DNA of 64,000 nt from the NCBI RefSeq assembly GCF_042477335.2, contig NC_091251.1, forward strand, positions 83,591,501 through 83,655,500. The letters run 5' to 3'. Positions 10,743 to 22,800 of the stretch are shown here, piece after piece. The first letter of the stretch is position 1, and each line of letters opens with the position of its first letter. A program made the position numbers and the translations under genes. Below the pieces are notes generated by a model that searched no databases, had not been told where the DNA came from, and worked only from the letters and a program-made list of their open reading frames with translations. This DNA is from Ovis canadensis (taxonomy: Eukaryota > Chordata > Mammalia > Artiodactyla > Bovidae).

Positions 10743-12530
10743 CCTCAGGGAATAGTTCTGGTCATTATTATCAAGAATTATTTAGAGTGGGAAAGAAAGC
10801 TCTTTTGGCATTTCCTGACCACCCTGGGACAAGGGTAAGGAGTGGGAGAGGGCTGGGAGAGTGTGGTCTGTTTCCTTGTGCTGGCTTCTAAATGTTTTCT
10901 CCTCTTCATGATGGACGGGCGAGGACAGGGGTCACTTGTGGGTGGCTTGAGGAAATAAGTGAGCAAACAGCTGCCTCTTGCTCTCTAAAGTTTGGGGCCC
11001 TCGCCACCTCCACCCACAACACCTGTGTTCTTAATGGTGATTCAAATGCACATGTCTCCTTCAGGTAGGTTGAAAACATCCTTGCAGGCCTGTCCTCCAA
11101 CCTGGACTGCTCTGTATGTCCCCCTGGCAGTGCGCACAGCACATGCTAGTTTGTTGACTCTGGAAACCAGGTTAGCCTAACGCAAATAGGACTTGAGTGA
11201 ACTTGGGGACAGCTGAAGCAGCTGGACACATAAATCCCTTTTCCATGACCATGGTGGCCTTTGGCTTACTCCACTGGAAGAGAGGAAGGAGAGGATGAAA
11301 TGCACTGTCATCCAGGCCAGGTTCAAAGACAGGGATGCCAGCAAATATAGTCTGCTCCTGTTTTTAAAGTTCTCTTCTCTTGTTACTATTGCTCAGTGTA
11401 AACAGTCGGCACTCAATGAACACTAGCAGACAGATGGAATCACTGCTCTCACCAGCTGGCCTGAAAGTACTACCTGCCCTACCCCCTGAGCCTTGGCTGC
11501 TGTGTGGCACTACCCCTGGCTAAGCCCCAACCCCCCTACTTAGCACCTGTCAATCTCCTGTCCTCTATGAAAGAGCCTATTTTTCTCGAAACCTGCTGGG
11601 CCCTCCACTTCTCCAGGATTTCCTCAGCGCTGTCTGTCCAAGTCTTTCTGCTGCTGGAGGTGTTGCTCAGGCCCAGAAACTCAGGGAAAGGAAAAACGAG
11701 TCAGCTCTAGACACGACTACAAAGTCTTCGCCTTCCCAGCAGCCTGGGGGGTTTTCTTCTCACCAGGACAACAGTGAGTCTCATTGGCTCCCACTGCACA
11801 GGCCAGCTCTAACCATGTCTCCACCCGGGGCAGCCACCCAGGTGATTCCAAGGGGTCCAAGGAAGAGCAGTGGGACAGAAGGGTGAGGGCCTTTTCCTGT
11901 CAAGTACAGAGGCTCCCTGCCCTGGATACCGGTCACATGCCCACGTGTGCCCAGACTGTCAGAAAGCCAAGCCCACCCTGCCCAGTTTGCTTGTGCTTTA
12001 GTTCTTGGCGGCTGTGGTCACAAATAGTGCAGTTTTTAATTCTGTGTAATACTGCCATGAAAATGGGCTTAACTGCTTTTCAGTATGGTCGTTATGACTC
12101 TCTTAACTTCCCTTCCCCATGAAACCTTGCGTGAGTCACAGCTGGAGAATCTCACTCCACCCCAACTGTCCTGAGGACAGACAGCCTGGCTTCCTGGGGT
12201 CTCTCTTCCTAGCAGTAAACCCCGCTGTCCCTGAGGACTGTTATAACTGGTCTGTGGTCAGAACATCAGGGAGCCCATAACCTGGCAGGAGTGGGGGTTT
12301 CCTTCCCAGCTCACTCCCCATCCAGGAGGGAAGACAGGTGTCTGCTGCACCTTCCCACGTGGGGCAGTGGGAGAGATGGAGGTGGACCATGGGGCCTACT
12401 GGGCACAGAGGGGGAGCTGTCCTGCAAAGTCCCCAAGCCCAACCAGAGTCTTCCCTTCCTGAATTTGAGTCTCCTTGCTCCCAAGGGCAGTGGGGGCTCT
12501 TTCACGTGTAAAGGACAAGCACTCACTTTG
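10743..12530. other. Unique sequence; no gene recognised
   Basis: Moderately GC-rich DNA without a recognised repeat or gene. Several short open frames (for example 11784-12122 and 12291-12581, both plus) show no motif or conserved-domain character. A 1.8-kb repeat-poor block like this could hold regulatory DNA, but nothing in the sequence proves it. Confidence 0.4.
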
Positions 12531-13147
12531 GCCTCTGTATCTGTTTACAACGGCTCCCTTAACAAAGACAGGGTGACTTAAACAACAAAACTTCATTGTC
12601 TCACCGTTTAGGAGTCTGGAAGTCTACAATCAAGGTGGCAGGAATGCTGATTCCTTCTGAGGGCCGTGAGAGCAGATTCTCTCCAGTCTCGCTCCTGGCT
12701 GGTAGATGATAAGTTTCTCCTATATCTTTACACCATCTTCCCTATCAAGTGTGTCTCTGTGTCCAAATTTCTCCTTCTTATAGTCACTCAGTTGTGTCCG
12801 ACTCTTTGTGAACCCATGAGCTATAGCCTGCCAGGCTCCTCTGTCCATGGGATTCTCCAGATAAGACTACTGGAATGCGATGCCATTTCCTTCTCCAGGG
12901 GATCTTTCTGACCCAGGGATCAAGCCTGAGTCTGCTACACTGTATGCAGATTCTTTACCATCTGAGCCACTAGGGAAACTCTATAAGAACACTGGTCATA
13001 TTGGATTAGAGCTCACTCTAATGACCTCATTTTAATTTAATTATCTCTTAAAGACCCTATCTCCATATACAGTCACATTCTGAGGTACTGGGGGTTAGGA
13101 CTTCAGTGTATGAGTTTTTGAAAGGACACAGTTCAGGCCACAACAGC
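12531..13147 (-). mobile_element. MLT1-type MaLR solo LTR, split by a Bov-tA
   Basis: An old ERVL-MaLR LTR in antisense. The plus strand shows the reversed landmarks CTGTTTACAACGGCTCCCTTAACA, the GGAGTCTGGAAGTC segment, and, after the SINE, AAGAACACTGGTCATATTGGAT and GGACTTCAGTGTATGAG. The element reads continuously across the inserted Bov-tA (12782-12984). Confidence 0.8.
12782..12984 (-). mobile_element. Bov-tA SINE inserted in MLT1
   Basis: Antisense Bov-tA. On plus the BovB-like tail end comes first (GTCACTCAGTTGTGTCCGAC), then the body (CCATGGGATTCTCCAG) and the reversed tRNA head (TTCTTTACCATCTGAGCCAC). It interrupts the MLT1 LTR near a TATAAG-like sequence present on both sides, a short and imperfect possible target duplication. 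Confidence 0.93.
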
Positions 13148-14167
13148 CTCCTAGAATAAAAGTTCATTTTAAGGATACTGAGCTGAGGTGGGCCCATGTG
13201 TAAGCAGTTCTAGAGAGTTTTCCTTTTCTTGCTTTCTTTCTCTGGACCTTTCAGACCCTCTGGGTGAAGTTGAGTCTTTCTCATATGCACACTCCTAACA
13301 CCCCTTCTCCCTTATAGAATTTACCAGATGTAATTAAATAATGGGAGGCAAAGTTTCCTAGTCAACATCCATCTCCTTGCTACTCTGGAAGCCCCCAGGG
13401 CAGCTGGGCAGATGGCAGCCTTGTTCTTTGCTGCGTCCCCAGTGCTTGGTCCAGACTTGGCAATTTCAGGGACTTAATCAGTAGTTGCTGATTGCAGACC
13501 TCTCACTTACGGTGATTCACCTCTTCTTCTCTCACTCCTTACTGGCCAATTCTTCATTAGCCTCTGATCCGATTTGCCCATATTGCAGAATTGCTTTCTG
13601 TGTCTCGTATTTTACTTTGTGATATGCATACTATTATTTACCTAGTGTTCTCCTTTGAAATAAGTCACATTTTTACATGGAGAAATTTATTTTAAAAATT
13701 GTGTCATAGGTTTGATATTCTACCTATATGTTTAAATGGGTAGATATTAAAACAAATAAAAACTCTCAGTAAATGTTTGTGTAACAATGAAGGCTTTCCC
13801 TGTACCACTGGTGGACTACCTGCCCTGCTCAGGACTTGGAAGAAGATAGTCTACCTGACTTAGCTGACCATCTCTCTGGTTATAACAAATAGAGTGCTCT
13901 TGGCTGCGAGTAATAGAAACCGCACTGAAGCTGACTGAAATGATAAGGACATTTACTATATAACTGAGATACTGGCGTAGTGAGGTGTGAAGACTGCTTG
14001 TTTTGAGGGCTCAATCATCTCATCAAAGATTGAAGTTTTTTGCATCAGACTGTCCTCCAGCCTCAGTGTTGGCTTAACCTTGTGGTAAGAGCAAGACAGC
14101 AACAGTGTCACGGCATAACGTTGAGACACCACGTTCAGAGAAATAAGGGAGATTACCTTTGCCATTT
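13148..14167. other. Unique sequence; no gene recognised
   Basis: No recognised gene. The segment 13880-14160 resembles a widespread old interspersed repeat (a motif like TTGGCTGCGAGTAATAGAAAC), but I cannot name it safely. The minus-strand frame 14489-13956 is the shadow of this and of the adjoining BovB. Confidence 0.35.
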
Positions 14168-15382
14168 TCTTCAATACGTGAACTGTGAACTTCCAGATGT
14201 TCAAGCTGGTTTTAGAAAAGGCAGAGGAACCAGAGATCAAATTGCCAACATCCGCTGGATCATGGAAAAAGCAAGAGAGTTCCAGAAAAACGTCTATTTC
14301 TGCTTTATTGACTATGCCAAAGCCTTTGACTGTATGGATCACAATAAACTGTGGAGAATTCTGAAAGAGATGGAAATACGAGACCAACTGACCTGCCTCT
14401 TGAGAAACCTGTATGCAGGTCAGGAAGCAACAGTTAGAACAGGACATGGAACAACAGACTGGTTCCAAATAGGAAAAGGAGTACGTCAAGGCTGTATATT
14501 GTCACCCTGCTTATTTAAATTCTATGCAGAGTACATCATGAGACATGCTGGGCTGGAAGAAGCACAAGCTGGAATCAAGATTGCTGGGAGAAATATCAAT
14601 CACCTCAGATATGCAGATGACACCAGAAAGTGAAGAAGAACTAAAAAGCTTCTTGATGAAAGTGAAAGAGGAGAGTGAAAAAGTTGGCTTAAAGCTCAAC
14701 ATTCAGAAAACGAAGATCATGGCATCTGGTCCCATCACTTCATGGGAAGTAGATGGGGAAACAGTGGAAACAGTGTCAGACTTTTTTTGGGCTCCAAAAT
14801 CACTGCAGATGGTGACTGCAGTCATGAAATTAAAAGACGCTTACTCCTTGGAAGAAAAGTTATGACCAACCTAGATAGTATATTGAAAAGCAGAGACATT
14901 ACTTTGCGAACAAAGGTCTGTCTAGTCAAGGCTATGGTTTTTCCTGTGGTCATGTATGGATGTGAGAGTTGGACTGTGAAGAAAGCTGAGCGCCAAAGAA
15001 TTGATCCTTTTGAACTGTGGTGTTGGAGAAGACTCTTGAGAGTCCCTTGGACTGCAAGGAGATCCAGCCAGTCCATTCTGAAGGAGATCAGCCCTGGGAT
15101 TTCTTTGGAAGGAATGATGCTAAAGCTGAAACTCCAGTACTTTGGCCACCTCATGAGAAGAATTGACTCATTGGAAAAGACTCTGATGCTGGCAGAGATT
15201 GGGGGCAGGAGGAGAAGGGGACGACAGAGGGTGAGATGGCTGGATGGCATCACTGACTTGATGGATGTGAGTCTGAGTGAACTCCAGGAGTTGGTGATGG
15301 ACAGGGAGGCCTGGCGTGCTGTGGTTCATGGGGTCGCAAAGAGTCGGACACGACTGAACGACTGAACTGAACTGAACTGAAC
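14168..15382 (+). mobile_element. BovB (RTE) LINE, longest copy, with reverse transcriptase motifs
   Basis: A 1.2-kb 5'-truncated BovB in sense orientation. It enters in the reverse transcriptase domain (DVQAGFRKGRGTRDQI), then motif A (FIDYAKAFD), VRQGCILSPCLF and the catalytic YADDT at about 14609-14625. The C-terminal part ends with ACTGAACTGAACTGAA-type repeats at 15354-15381. The frame breaks just after YADDT, where roughly 11 bases are missing relative to the family, and again near 14785 in a T run. The three consecutive frames are 14040-14633, 14545-14865 and 14742-15365. RTE elements encode one endonuclease/RT polyprotein; the endonuclease half is absent here. The copy is inactive, but its 3' sequence is close to the family norm, suggesting a fairly young insertion. 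Confidence 0.96.
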
Positions 15383-17021
15383 TTTTCCTACAAGATTCCC
15401 ATAAGACTTCCCTATGAAGTTCACTGGCTAAAATTGCCCATGCTGAGTCCTTGGAAATGAAATGACCAGGAAGTTCTCTGGGCTGGAAAAGATGCATGGA
15501 ATTGACAACCACAATGTCCATGACACACATCAGTTACTAGACTATGGACGGGTTTGCCACTGAGGAAGGTGCCCACTGCTGGTTCATTCTGTGGCTACTC
15601 CTAGCCCCAAACCAGCCTATGTCAAAGGCAGGCAGTTTCAACTGGGTGAGGGGTTGGAGCATGGCAGGGGGCACAATTGACACATCCAGGCTCTCCATTC
15701 AGGTGGCAGTTTCTATGCCCTCTAGCTCTGCCTGGCCTGAGATGGAGCCCTCAGCTTCCAAACCAGTGCCGCTGCCTCCTGGATTCCCATGCTCTAGCTA
15801 ACAGCAGACCTGAGCAAACAGAGCCTGCTCCCACCCCACCTTGGCCCCCAAGTCTGGGAAGAGAGAGTCTGCCTTGAGTCTGCTTTTGATGGGGCTGAGC
15901 CAGACCCGCAGGGCTCATTTTCTCTGTCTCCTGCTAAATTCCCTGGCTGCTCCTCAGCTGTCAGGTTGCCAAGCCCCGAGCGTCTCCTGGCTCCATCTGC
16001 AGCAGGAAATGGGCCTGACAATTGTTCTTCCAGAGCCGGTGATTTTTCAATATGTATTTGTATGGATCCCACCCACGCTTCGTCTCCCAAACCCCAGGTT
16101 GTATTCAGGTCTTGATTTACTAAGCACGTACTACAAGCCTAGCTCTGTACTCAGCATGGTGGGTCACGGGTGGGTGAGGAAGGGAGTGGGGAGCAGGGAG
16201 GGGACAGAGGAAGCATCTGACATGCTCTCCGTTTGGGGGCTTGTCTTCTAACCATAGCGACAACCACACACTCAGAAAGTGAGATCGCTAGCCAGGGTGG
16301 CTTTGTTTGGCTATAGGTAGCATAGGTGGTCCAGATAAAAACTGCCATGTGGGCTCAGAGGAAGGTAAGATAGACAGTTCCAGCATGTGTGCTGACCGTT
16401 CTGTCCGCCTCTACTCATGCCCAGGGCCACTCTCTTCCCTACTGGGTACTTGGAACTGACCGCCAGAGCCTGCATTACCTGGCCTTGGCCCTCCTCTTCC
16501 ACTTGGGCTGGTGGAACCACAGACAGGAGACGGGGGCAGAAGGAAAGTGAGGTCTGGGATCTAGTCTCCCTGTTTCCTCCCCATCTTGTCCCCCTGTTCT
16601 GGATTTTGATTCTGGTTTGGCTGGTTCTTCTAAAGCTGTAGCTTCTGGGAGGTACAGGATGGTGTGGCTTCCTGCGGTCATGGGCCCCCATGGTCCCTAT
16701 TTGGTTTCCATCAGCCTCCTCACACCTCTGAAAATAGTTTCCTTATTCTTCAGAGCTCCCTTCAGTGTGCTGGGACATTTACTGACAAACCAGCTTAGGG
16801 AACCCCCTCTGAGCAGAGCCTAGAGCTGGGAGTCTGAGGATGAGTTGAAGTTGGGAAATAGAGAGGAGAACAAAGGGCTTTCCAGGGGGAGCACAGCCTG
16901 AGCTGAGGTGCCAGGGATAACCTGGGGGAAGCTGGGGAAACTGCCTGGACAGGAGTGAAGGCTGGAAAACCAGATAAAGCATCAGCATGGGAAGTCCAAG
17001 ACTGATAAAGAGGCCACTAAA
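15383..17021. other. Unique, GC-richer sequence; no gene recognised
   Basis: About 1.6 kb without young repeats. Frames such as 15841-16251 (plus, 136 codons) and 16691-16311 (minus, 126 codons) show no motif. Around 16100-16160 a MIR-like trace (ACTAAGCACGTACTACAAGCC) is visible. No exon is supported. Confidence 0.4.
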
Positions 17022-17110
17022 TTTTTATCATTAAATCCATTAAATTTTATCATTGAATTCATTTTATCATTAAATTCATTTATCATTAAAATTTATCATT
17101 AAATTCATTT
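17022..17110. repeat. Degenerate ATCATTAAATT tandem array, likely L1 tail expansion
   Basis: Repeated units close to TTATCATTAAATTCATT occur about five times with small variations. The array sits exactly at the 3' end of the antisense L1 that follows, so it is best read as an expanded A-rich L1 tail, an AATGATAAATTT-like unit on the minus strand. Confidence 0.7.
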
Positions 17111-17815
17111 TTTAACTGAAAGATAATTGCTCTACAATATTGTGTTAGTTTCTGCCAAATATCAACATGAATCAGCCATCAGTATACCTATGTCCCCTCC
17201 CTCTTGAACCTCCTTCCTGCCTCCCTCCCATTCCACCCCTCTAGGTTGTTACAGAGCCCCATTTTAAGTTCCCTGAGTCACACAGTGAATTCTCATTGGC
17301 TGTTTTACATATGGTAATGTATATGTTTCCTGTTACCCTCCCCATACATCCAACCCCCTCCTCCCTGCCCACCCATGTCCACAGTCTGTGCTCTCTGTCT
17401 GTGTCTCCATTGCTGCTCTGCAAATAGGTTCATCAGTACCGTCTTCCTAGATTCCATATATATGCATTAATATACAATATTTGTTTTTCACTTTCTGACT
17501 TACTTCACTTTGTATAATAAGCTCTAGGTTCATCCACCTCATTAGAACTGACTTAAATGTGGTCCTTTTTACGGCTGAGTGATACACCATTGCATATATG
17601 TGTCTCAGCTTCTTTATCCGCTCATCTGTCAATGGACGTCTAGGTTGCGTCCATGTTGCAGCTACTGTAAATAGTGCTGCATTGAACTTTGGGGTACTTG
17701 TGTCTTTTTCAACTTTGGTTTCCTCTGGGTATAGGCCTGTAGTGGGATTGCTGGGTCATATGGTAGTTTTATTCTTAGTTTTTAAAGGAATCTCCACATG
17801 GTCGAGATTATGAAT
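17111..17815 (-). mobile_element. L1 LINE 3' end (ORF2 C-terminus and 3'UTR)
   Basis: On minus, the 5' side (17815-17440) matches the end of L1 ORF2, including the CCAGCAATCCCACTACAGGC and GATAAAGAAGCTGAGACAC-type segments. It is followed by the ruminant 3'UTR: G-rich GGAGGGTAACAGG and GGGAGGGAGG stretches, then ATTCATGTTGATATTTGGCAG. It is 5'-truncated, as most L1 insertions are. The short frame 17632-17447 is a remnant of the ORF2 end. Confidence 0.88.
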
Positions 17816-17835
17816 TAATGAGTCAACAATTTTGA

Positions 17836-18020
17836 CTTTTTAAAAAATTATTTATTTATTTGGCTGTGCCAGGTCTTAATTGTGGCATGCAGGATCTTTA
17901 GTTGTGGTATGTGAACTCTCAGCTGCAACATGTGGCATCTAGTTCTCTGACCAGGGATTGAACCTGGGCCCCTGCATTGGGAGTACAGAGTCTTAGCCCC
18001 TGGCCCACCAGGGAAGTCCC
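17836..18020 (-). mobile_element. CHR-type tRNA-derived SINE
   Basis: Antisense CHR SINE, a family shared by whales and ruminants. The plus strand runs from TTATTTATTTGGCTGTGCC through repeated TTGTGGCATGCAGGATCT-like units to GACCAGGGATTGAACCTGGG (reversed box B) and CCACCAGGGAAGTCCC at the tRNA end. Confidence 0.88.
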
Positions 18021-18126
18021 TTAGTTTTGAATTTATCATTAATGATTTTGTTTTGGTTTCTACTTTTTCCTATTGTTGATTTTACTGTCATTATTAATAA
18101 CAGCTAATATTTATTAAACACATACT

Positions 18127-18545
18127 TATGGGTTAAATTGTGTGCACTGCCAAATTCATATGTTAAAGTTTTAACTTGCAGCAAGCACCTCAGAGCATGA
18201 GTTTATGTGGAGACAGGATCTTTACAAAGGTAATAAAGCCAAAGCAAAGTCTTTTAAGTGGGCCCTAGTCCAATAGGACTGGTGTGCTTATAAGACAGAG
18301 AAATTTGGACACACAGTTGTGCATAGAGATAGGATGGTGGGCAGAGACTCAGGCCGCATAAGGCTGTCTGCAACCCAAGGAGTGAGCCTGGAACAGATCT
18401 TCTCTCAGAGTCCTCAGACAGAAGGAGCCTGCCGACGCTGTGATCTTGGACTTCCAGCCTCCAGAGCTGTGAAATAACCAACTTCTGCTTAAGTTCCCCA
18501 GTCCGTAGGACTTTGCTACAGCAGCCCTAGCAAACTGATGACACT
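18127..18545 (+). mobile_element. MLT1/MSTD-like MaLR solo LTR
   Basis: An old ERVL-MaLR LTR in sense. Landmarks in order are GGTTAAATTGTGTGCAC, TTCATATGTTAAAG, GGGCCCTAGTCCAATAGGAC, TTATAAGACAGAGAAATTTGG, GATCTTGGACTTCCAGCCTC and CAGCCCTAGCAAACTGATG. No internal retroviral sequence is present. Confidence 0.82.
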
Positions 18546-18660
18546 CACCGTGGAGCAATCGTGTGCTGATCTGTTGTGAGTAGTCCTGTGTGCACAAACT
18601 GCAAGTTATTAATATCACAGTCCTTCCCTGGCAGCCCCTCTATCTCAGCACACTTTAACT

Positions 18661-18877
18661 GGGCTTTCCTCATGACTGAGGGTAGAATTTGCTTGCAATG
18701 CAGGAGACCTGAGTTCAATCCCTGGGTTAGGAAGAACCCCTGGAGAAGGGCATGGCAACCCACTCCAGTATTCTTGCCTGGAGAATTCCCATGGACAGAG
18801 GAGCCTCACAGGCTACAGTCCACGGGGTCACAATGAGTTGGACACGACTGAGCGATTAAGCGTGCACACACACACAT
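18661..18877 (+). mobile_element. Bov-tA SINE
   Basis: Sense Bov-tA with the GGGCTTTCCTC head, a GAGTTCAATCCCTGGG box-B region, the CCACTCCAGTATTCTTGCCT body and a GGACACGACTGAGCGATTAA end followed by a CACACACA tail. Flanking ACACTTTA and ACACTTAC sequences may be a decayed target duplication. Confidence 0.93.
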
Positions 18878-18919
18878 AACACTTACAGTCCTGACACTTT
18901 TCCATGATTATCAACATAT

Positions 18920-19015
18920 CTATTTATTGAGCCTATATTACGTACCAAGCTGCCTTCTAGGGTTGGGGAGACAAAACTGACAAAATTCCTTATGGTCCTG
19001 GAGCTGACATTCAAT
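18920..19015 (-). repeat. MIR/L2-type old repeat remnant
   Basis: ATTTATTGAGCCTATATTACGTACCAAGC followed by GGGGAGACAAAACTGACAAAATTCC resembles the reversed end of an old MIR or L2. The family is uncertain. Confidence 0.5.
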
Positions 19016-19348
19016 GTTTCTTTTCTGTCTGCTCAAAGAAGAACAGCTCCATGAGTTAATGACACCTGAATGTGGTTAATGTGCCATAAATGAGAATGAA
19101 ACCAAGATGACAGTGGGGATGCCCTTGCCCAAGGTCAGTGCACGACAGGGCCAGGAACGAGATGCTGCGAATCAGACAGGCTGAGCCTTTGGATCACTAT
19201 TGTCCACTCAGTAAATCCTCTCAAACTGAAGGGACAAGAGACTTATACCACAAAAATGAGTGAGACTCTTTCAAGTCCTTGTTAATGCCTGAGGTGTGTA
19301 GGTTTTTATTTAGTGCACAAATGCCAGGACTTCTGCTCAGAGGACTTG

Positions 19349-19885
19349 TGTTCAGTGACTGAGTCAGGTCCCACTCTGTGACCCCATGGACTGTAGCACG
19401 CCAGTTTGCCCTGTCCTGGAGTATCTCCTGAGCTTGCTCAAACTCATGTCCACTGATTCAGTGATGCCATCCAACCGTCTCATCCTCTGTTGCCCCCTTC
19501 TCCTCCTGCCTTCAATCTTTCCCAGCATCAGGGTCTTTTCCAGTGAGTTGGCTTTTTCATCAGGTGGCCAGAGTATTCAGCTTCAGCATTAGTTCTTCCA
19601 GTGAATATTCAGGGCTAACTTCAATATTAGGATTGACTGGTTTGACCTCCTTGTTGTCTAAGGGATTCTTAAGAGTCTTCTCCAGCACCAAAGTTTGAAA
19701 GCATCAATTCTTGGACTCTCAGCCTTCTTTATGGTCCAACTTTCACATCCATACATGACTACTGAAAAAAAAACCATAGCTTTGTCTGCAAAGTGATGTC
19801 TCTGCTTTTTAGTATGCTGTCTAGGTTTGTCAAAGCTTTTCTTCCAAGGAACAAGTGTCTTTTAATTTCATGGCTGCAGTCACAA
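19349..19885 (-). mobile_element. BovB LINE 3' fragment, older copy
   Basis: Antisense BovB 3' region with many substitutions compared with the copies at 3286 and 14168. The tail end has decayed (TTCAGTGACTGAGTCAGGTCC), and the body keeps CATCCTCTGTTGCCCCCTTC and TCACATCCATACATGAC. Its AGTGAATATTCAGGG variant is shared with the copies at 36427 and 57047, suggesting the same older subfamily. Confidence 0.9.
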
Positions 19886-19889
19886 CTTA

Positions 19890-22800
19890 AGAAATGTTTA
19901 AAAGAGAGGGTGGGACCCATATTTAGACTTTCTGAGGAACATCCATTCCAGTTTCAATTGCGCTTAGGTGCAGTTCTCTCCTTGAGAGAATGCTGGCCTG
20001 GCCTGGAGGCCCGTGGTGGGTTCTGATGGGTGTAGGCAGCTGCCGTCTAGATGACAGTTCACCAGAACCTCTGGCCATTGTTCGAGAACAGCGTCTGGTG
20101 GGGAGTGGTGGTGAAGGCAGGTGGTGTATGGTATGACCAGCTCGTGCTTCAGTTCACAGCCCTGAAACATGTACTTTGAGCTGCATTCTCTGTTGGGGGC
20201 AGAACAGAACGGGATAGAAGTTACCAGGTTGTTGGAGGTCCAAGATGTAGAACAAAGGAAGCAGATCCTAGATGCTGAGAGAGTCCTTCCAGCCCATTTG
20301 CCGGGAATTCTCATGGGCGTTGTTTGCCCATCTCCCTCAGCCTCACCCTCTCTCTTAAATGGCCCAGGAGCCAGGTCTCATGCCTTCCTTTGGGCCATGA
20401 GATCATAAGCATGATCATTGTGATGGTGTAAATATACTTTAGTTACCCCAGCTCTGCCAGACATGGAAATTCTCAGTCCACAGCGTGGGATTGTAGAAAG
20501 CTAAGTTGCTCATGTGTTAGGCCACACCAGCCCCAGGAACTGCTTCTGAAAGGCTGAATATGCTGGTATGGAGTGATGGCCAGTCCCCCACACCAGGCCC
20601 TGAAATCAGGGTAGCTGGGCCTGCTGCTCAAGGTCCAACACAAACCCTCAAGAAACTGGGTGCTGGTCCCGGATCTCCTTCTCATCATGGTCCAAATGTG
20701 GACAACTGTCATCTGCCCCTTCTGGTACAGTATCAAGCGTGTAAATGATTTGTTCACTAACTTCTTTTTAACTACAGTGGCTTCTTGATTACCCCATAAT
20801 AATGCCCCTCACACTTATTGTTATCCCAGTTTGTTTCTGTGGGTGGATGGGGAGGGTAGGGGATGGCCAGGTGCTGGAAACTGGGCACAAGCATGGGTTG
20901 GTCCAGGGGGTGTATTGCCCACATGAATGTCATCATCCCGTATGTTGTGGCAGAAAAAGTTGGGAACTAAATGTCTTTCAGATTGTTCGGAGACAGGCTT
21001 CTGGAAGACCCATTAACAGAATGTTTGGAAACCAGCTTGGAAATTTTGACACATTGTCACTTTCATCTGCTAAGCAGCTTACAAACATTCTCCCCTCCTT
21101 CCCATGACTGCTTCCAGCTTCTTTGCTTCAGCCCAACTGTCTGAATTTTCCAAGTGAGATCACAGACCCAGAGGGGGCTGGCTCTGAGCTCTAGGAGGGT
21201 GTCAGGGGTAGATGCCAGGTTTGGGGGCAGGAGCTATTGGTCCTCAGGAAAGTCCCCCATTTTGCTCTGCTTTTTGTGAATATTAAAACCCTGTCCATCA
21301 CAAGGCAACTAACCCCTGAATTCCTCAGAGCTCTGCCTCATTTGTAGGAGCAGCCACTATCACTGTGCTGTGCTTAAGACTGGGAGCCCTCCTGGCAGGG
21401 TGGCTGGTGGGGACCTGGCTGGGGGGGTTGCAGACTTTCCTGGGGTGACTCCTGGTGCCTCTAGGAATGTAGGTGAGTTCAGGCCACTTTGCAAGCATGA
21501 AATAGGGATCAGGGACCAGAGCCACTTCTCTGATATTTTAGGGTATGCACTTGATGGGCAAAGCCCAACCTGAAGGGTTGTTCTCTTCTCTAGGAAATCT
21601 GAGCAACTCCCTTCAGGTTCTCCTCCCCTCTGACTTTTGTTGCAGTGGCCCCGAGGAGGGTCTTGGGTCTGCCCACCTTCTATCAATCACGAGCAGGAAT
21701 GCTTCGGGGGCGCGCACGAGAATCTCTTTGCCAGGGAGTTAACTGTCTCTTTAATGCGTGTGTCTGCGCCAGCCCAGTGGGAGGCATGATAGATGCCCTG
21801 GGCTCCCCAGGGGGCAAAGCTGAGGGCTGAACTGAGGTGGGAAAGAAAAGCAGGTTTGTAAATAAACAAGGGCAGAGTCAGAGACCCAGGGCTTCGCCCC
21901 TGCCGAGGCTTTCCGGGCTTCTGACAAGGGGAGCTCCTGAAGGTCCCTCTGGGGCAGCTGGGGAGTCAGTTATTGTTTTTGGATTTCACTGAGATGAGCT
22001 CCAGATGACTTTCCAAGGGCTGGTTTCACAGCACATTTGCTCCATCTGAGCAATCACTCTCTGCGGCAGTTGGATTTCCATTCGGCGTTTACCTCGTGTG
22101 CCCGGAATCAGGACTGTCTGCCTCCTTGGGGTCGAATTGTCTTATTTTCTTTGGGGCTTAGCCAAACCCATTCCACTGGCCTTGGTTCCATCTAGGCACT
22201 TCCATTTGTGTGTGGGCAAGTCCAGACCAAGTTCACAGAGGTCTCCAGAGCACAGGGACGTTGCCCACTCCTTGTAGAATATAAAAAGTGAGGGAGAATT
22301 CATCAGATCTCTTAATTGCACACAGAGTGATGTTTAGCTACCATGGAAGACAGCAAAAGCCAGAATGATGCCCAGCTTAGGAAATACCTTGGTCTCTGCC
22401 AGGGTGCTTCCTGAGGAGCCAGGACAGGCCTCTGGAGGATGTATGATGGGACCCCCTCAAGGGGAGTGGGCTGATGGCAGCACTGTATACAGCAAAGAGA
22501 ACCCTGGGGGTGTGCAAGGGGCAGGGGCCAAGGTGGAGAGGTGGGGGTGGGGGAGGTGGGGCCAGGTGTAGACTGACTGAGCTGTTTCAGGGACCAACCA
22601 GAGGCCTGGGACAGAGACCCAGGAGACCTGGCCTTGAGATGCTTGCATGTGGGGTGGTACCAGAGGTTTGGGTTCCTTTGTCTTAATGATCTCACTTAAA
22701 ATTTTTCTGATATTTATACTTTGGTAGTACAGAGAAAACTAGCCCCTGAAGTCAACATGCAGGTCATGTTTTTCACTCAAGGAAATAAATCTGTGTCCAG

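Noticed and set aside
14742-15365. 207-codon frame that might be called a protein-coding gene
   Set aside because: It encodes the BovB C-terminal region and is preceded by frameshifts, so it is part of an inactive LINE.
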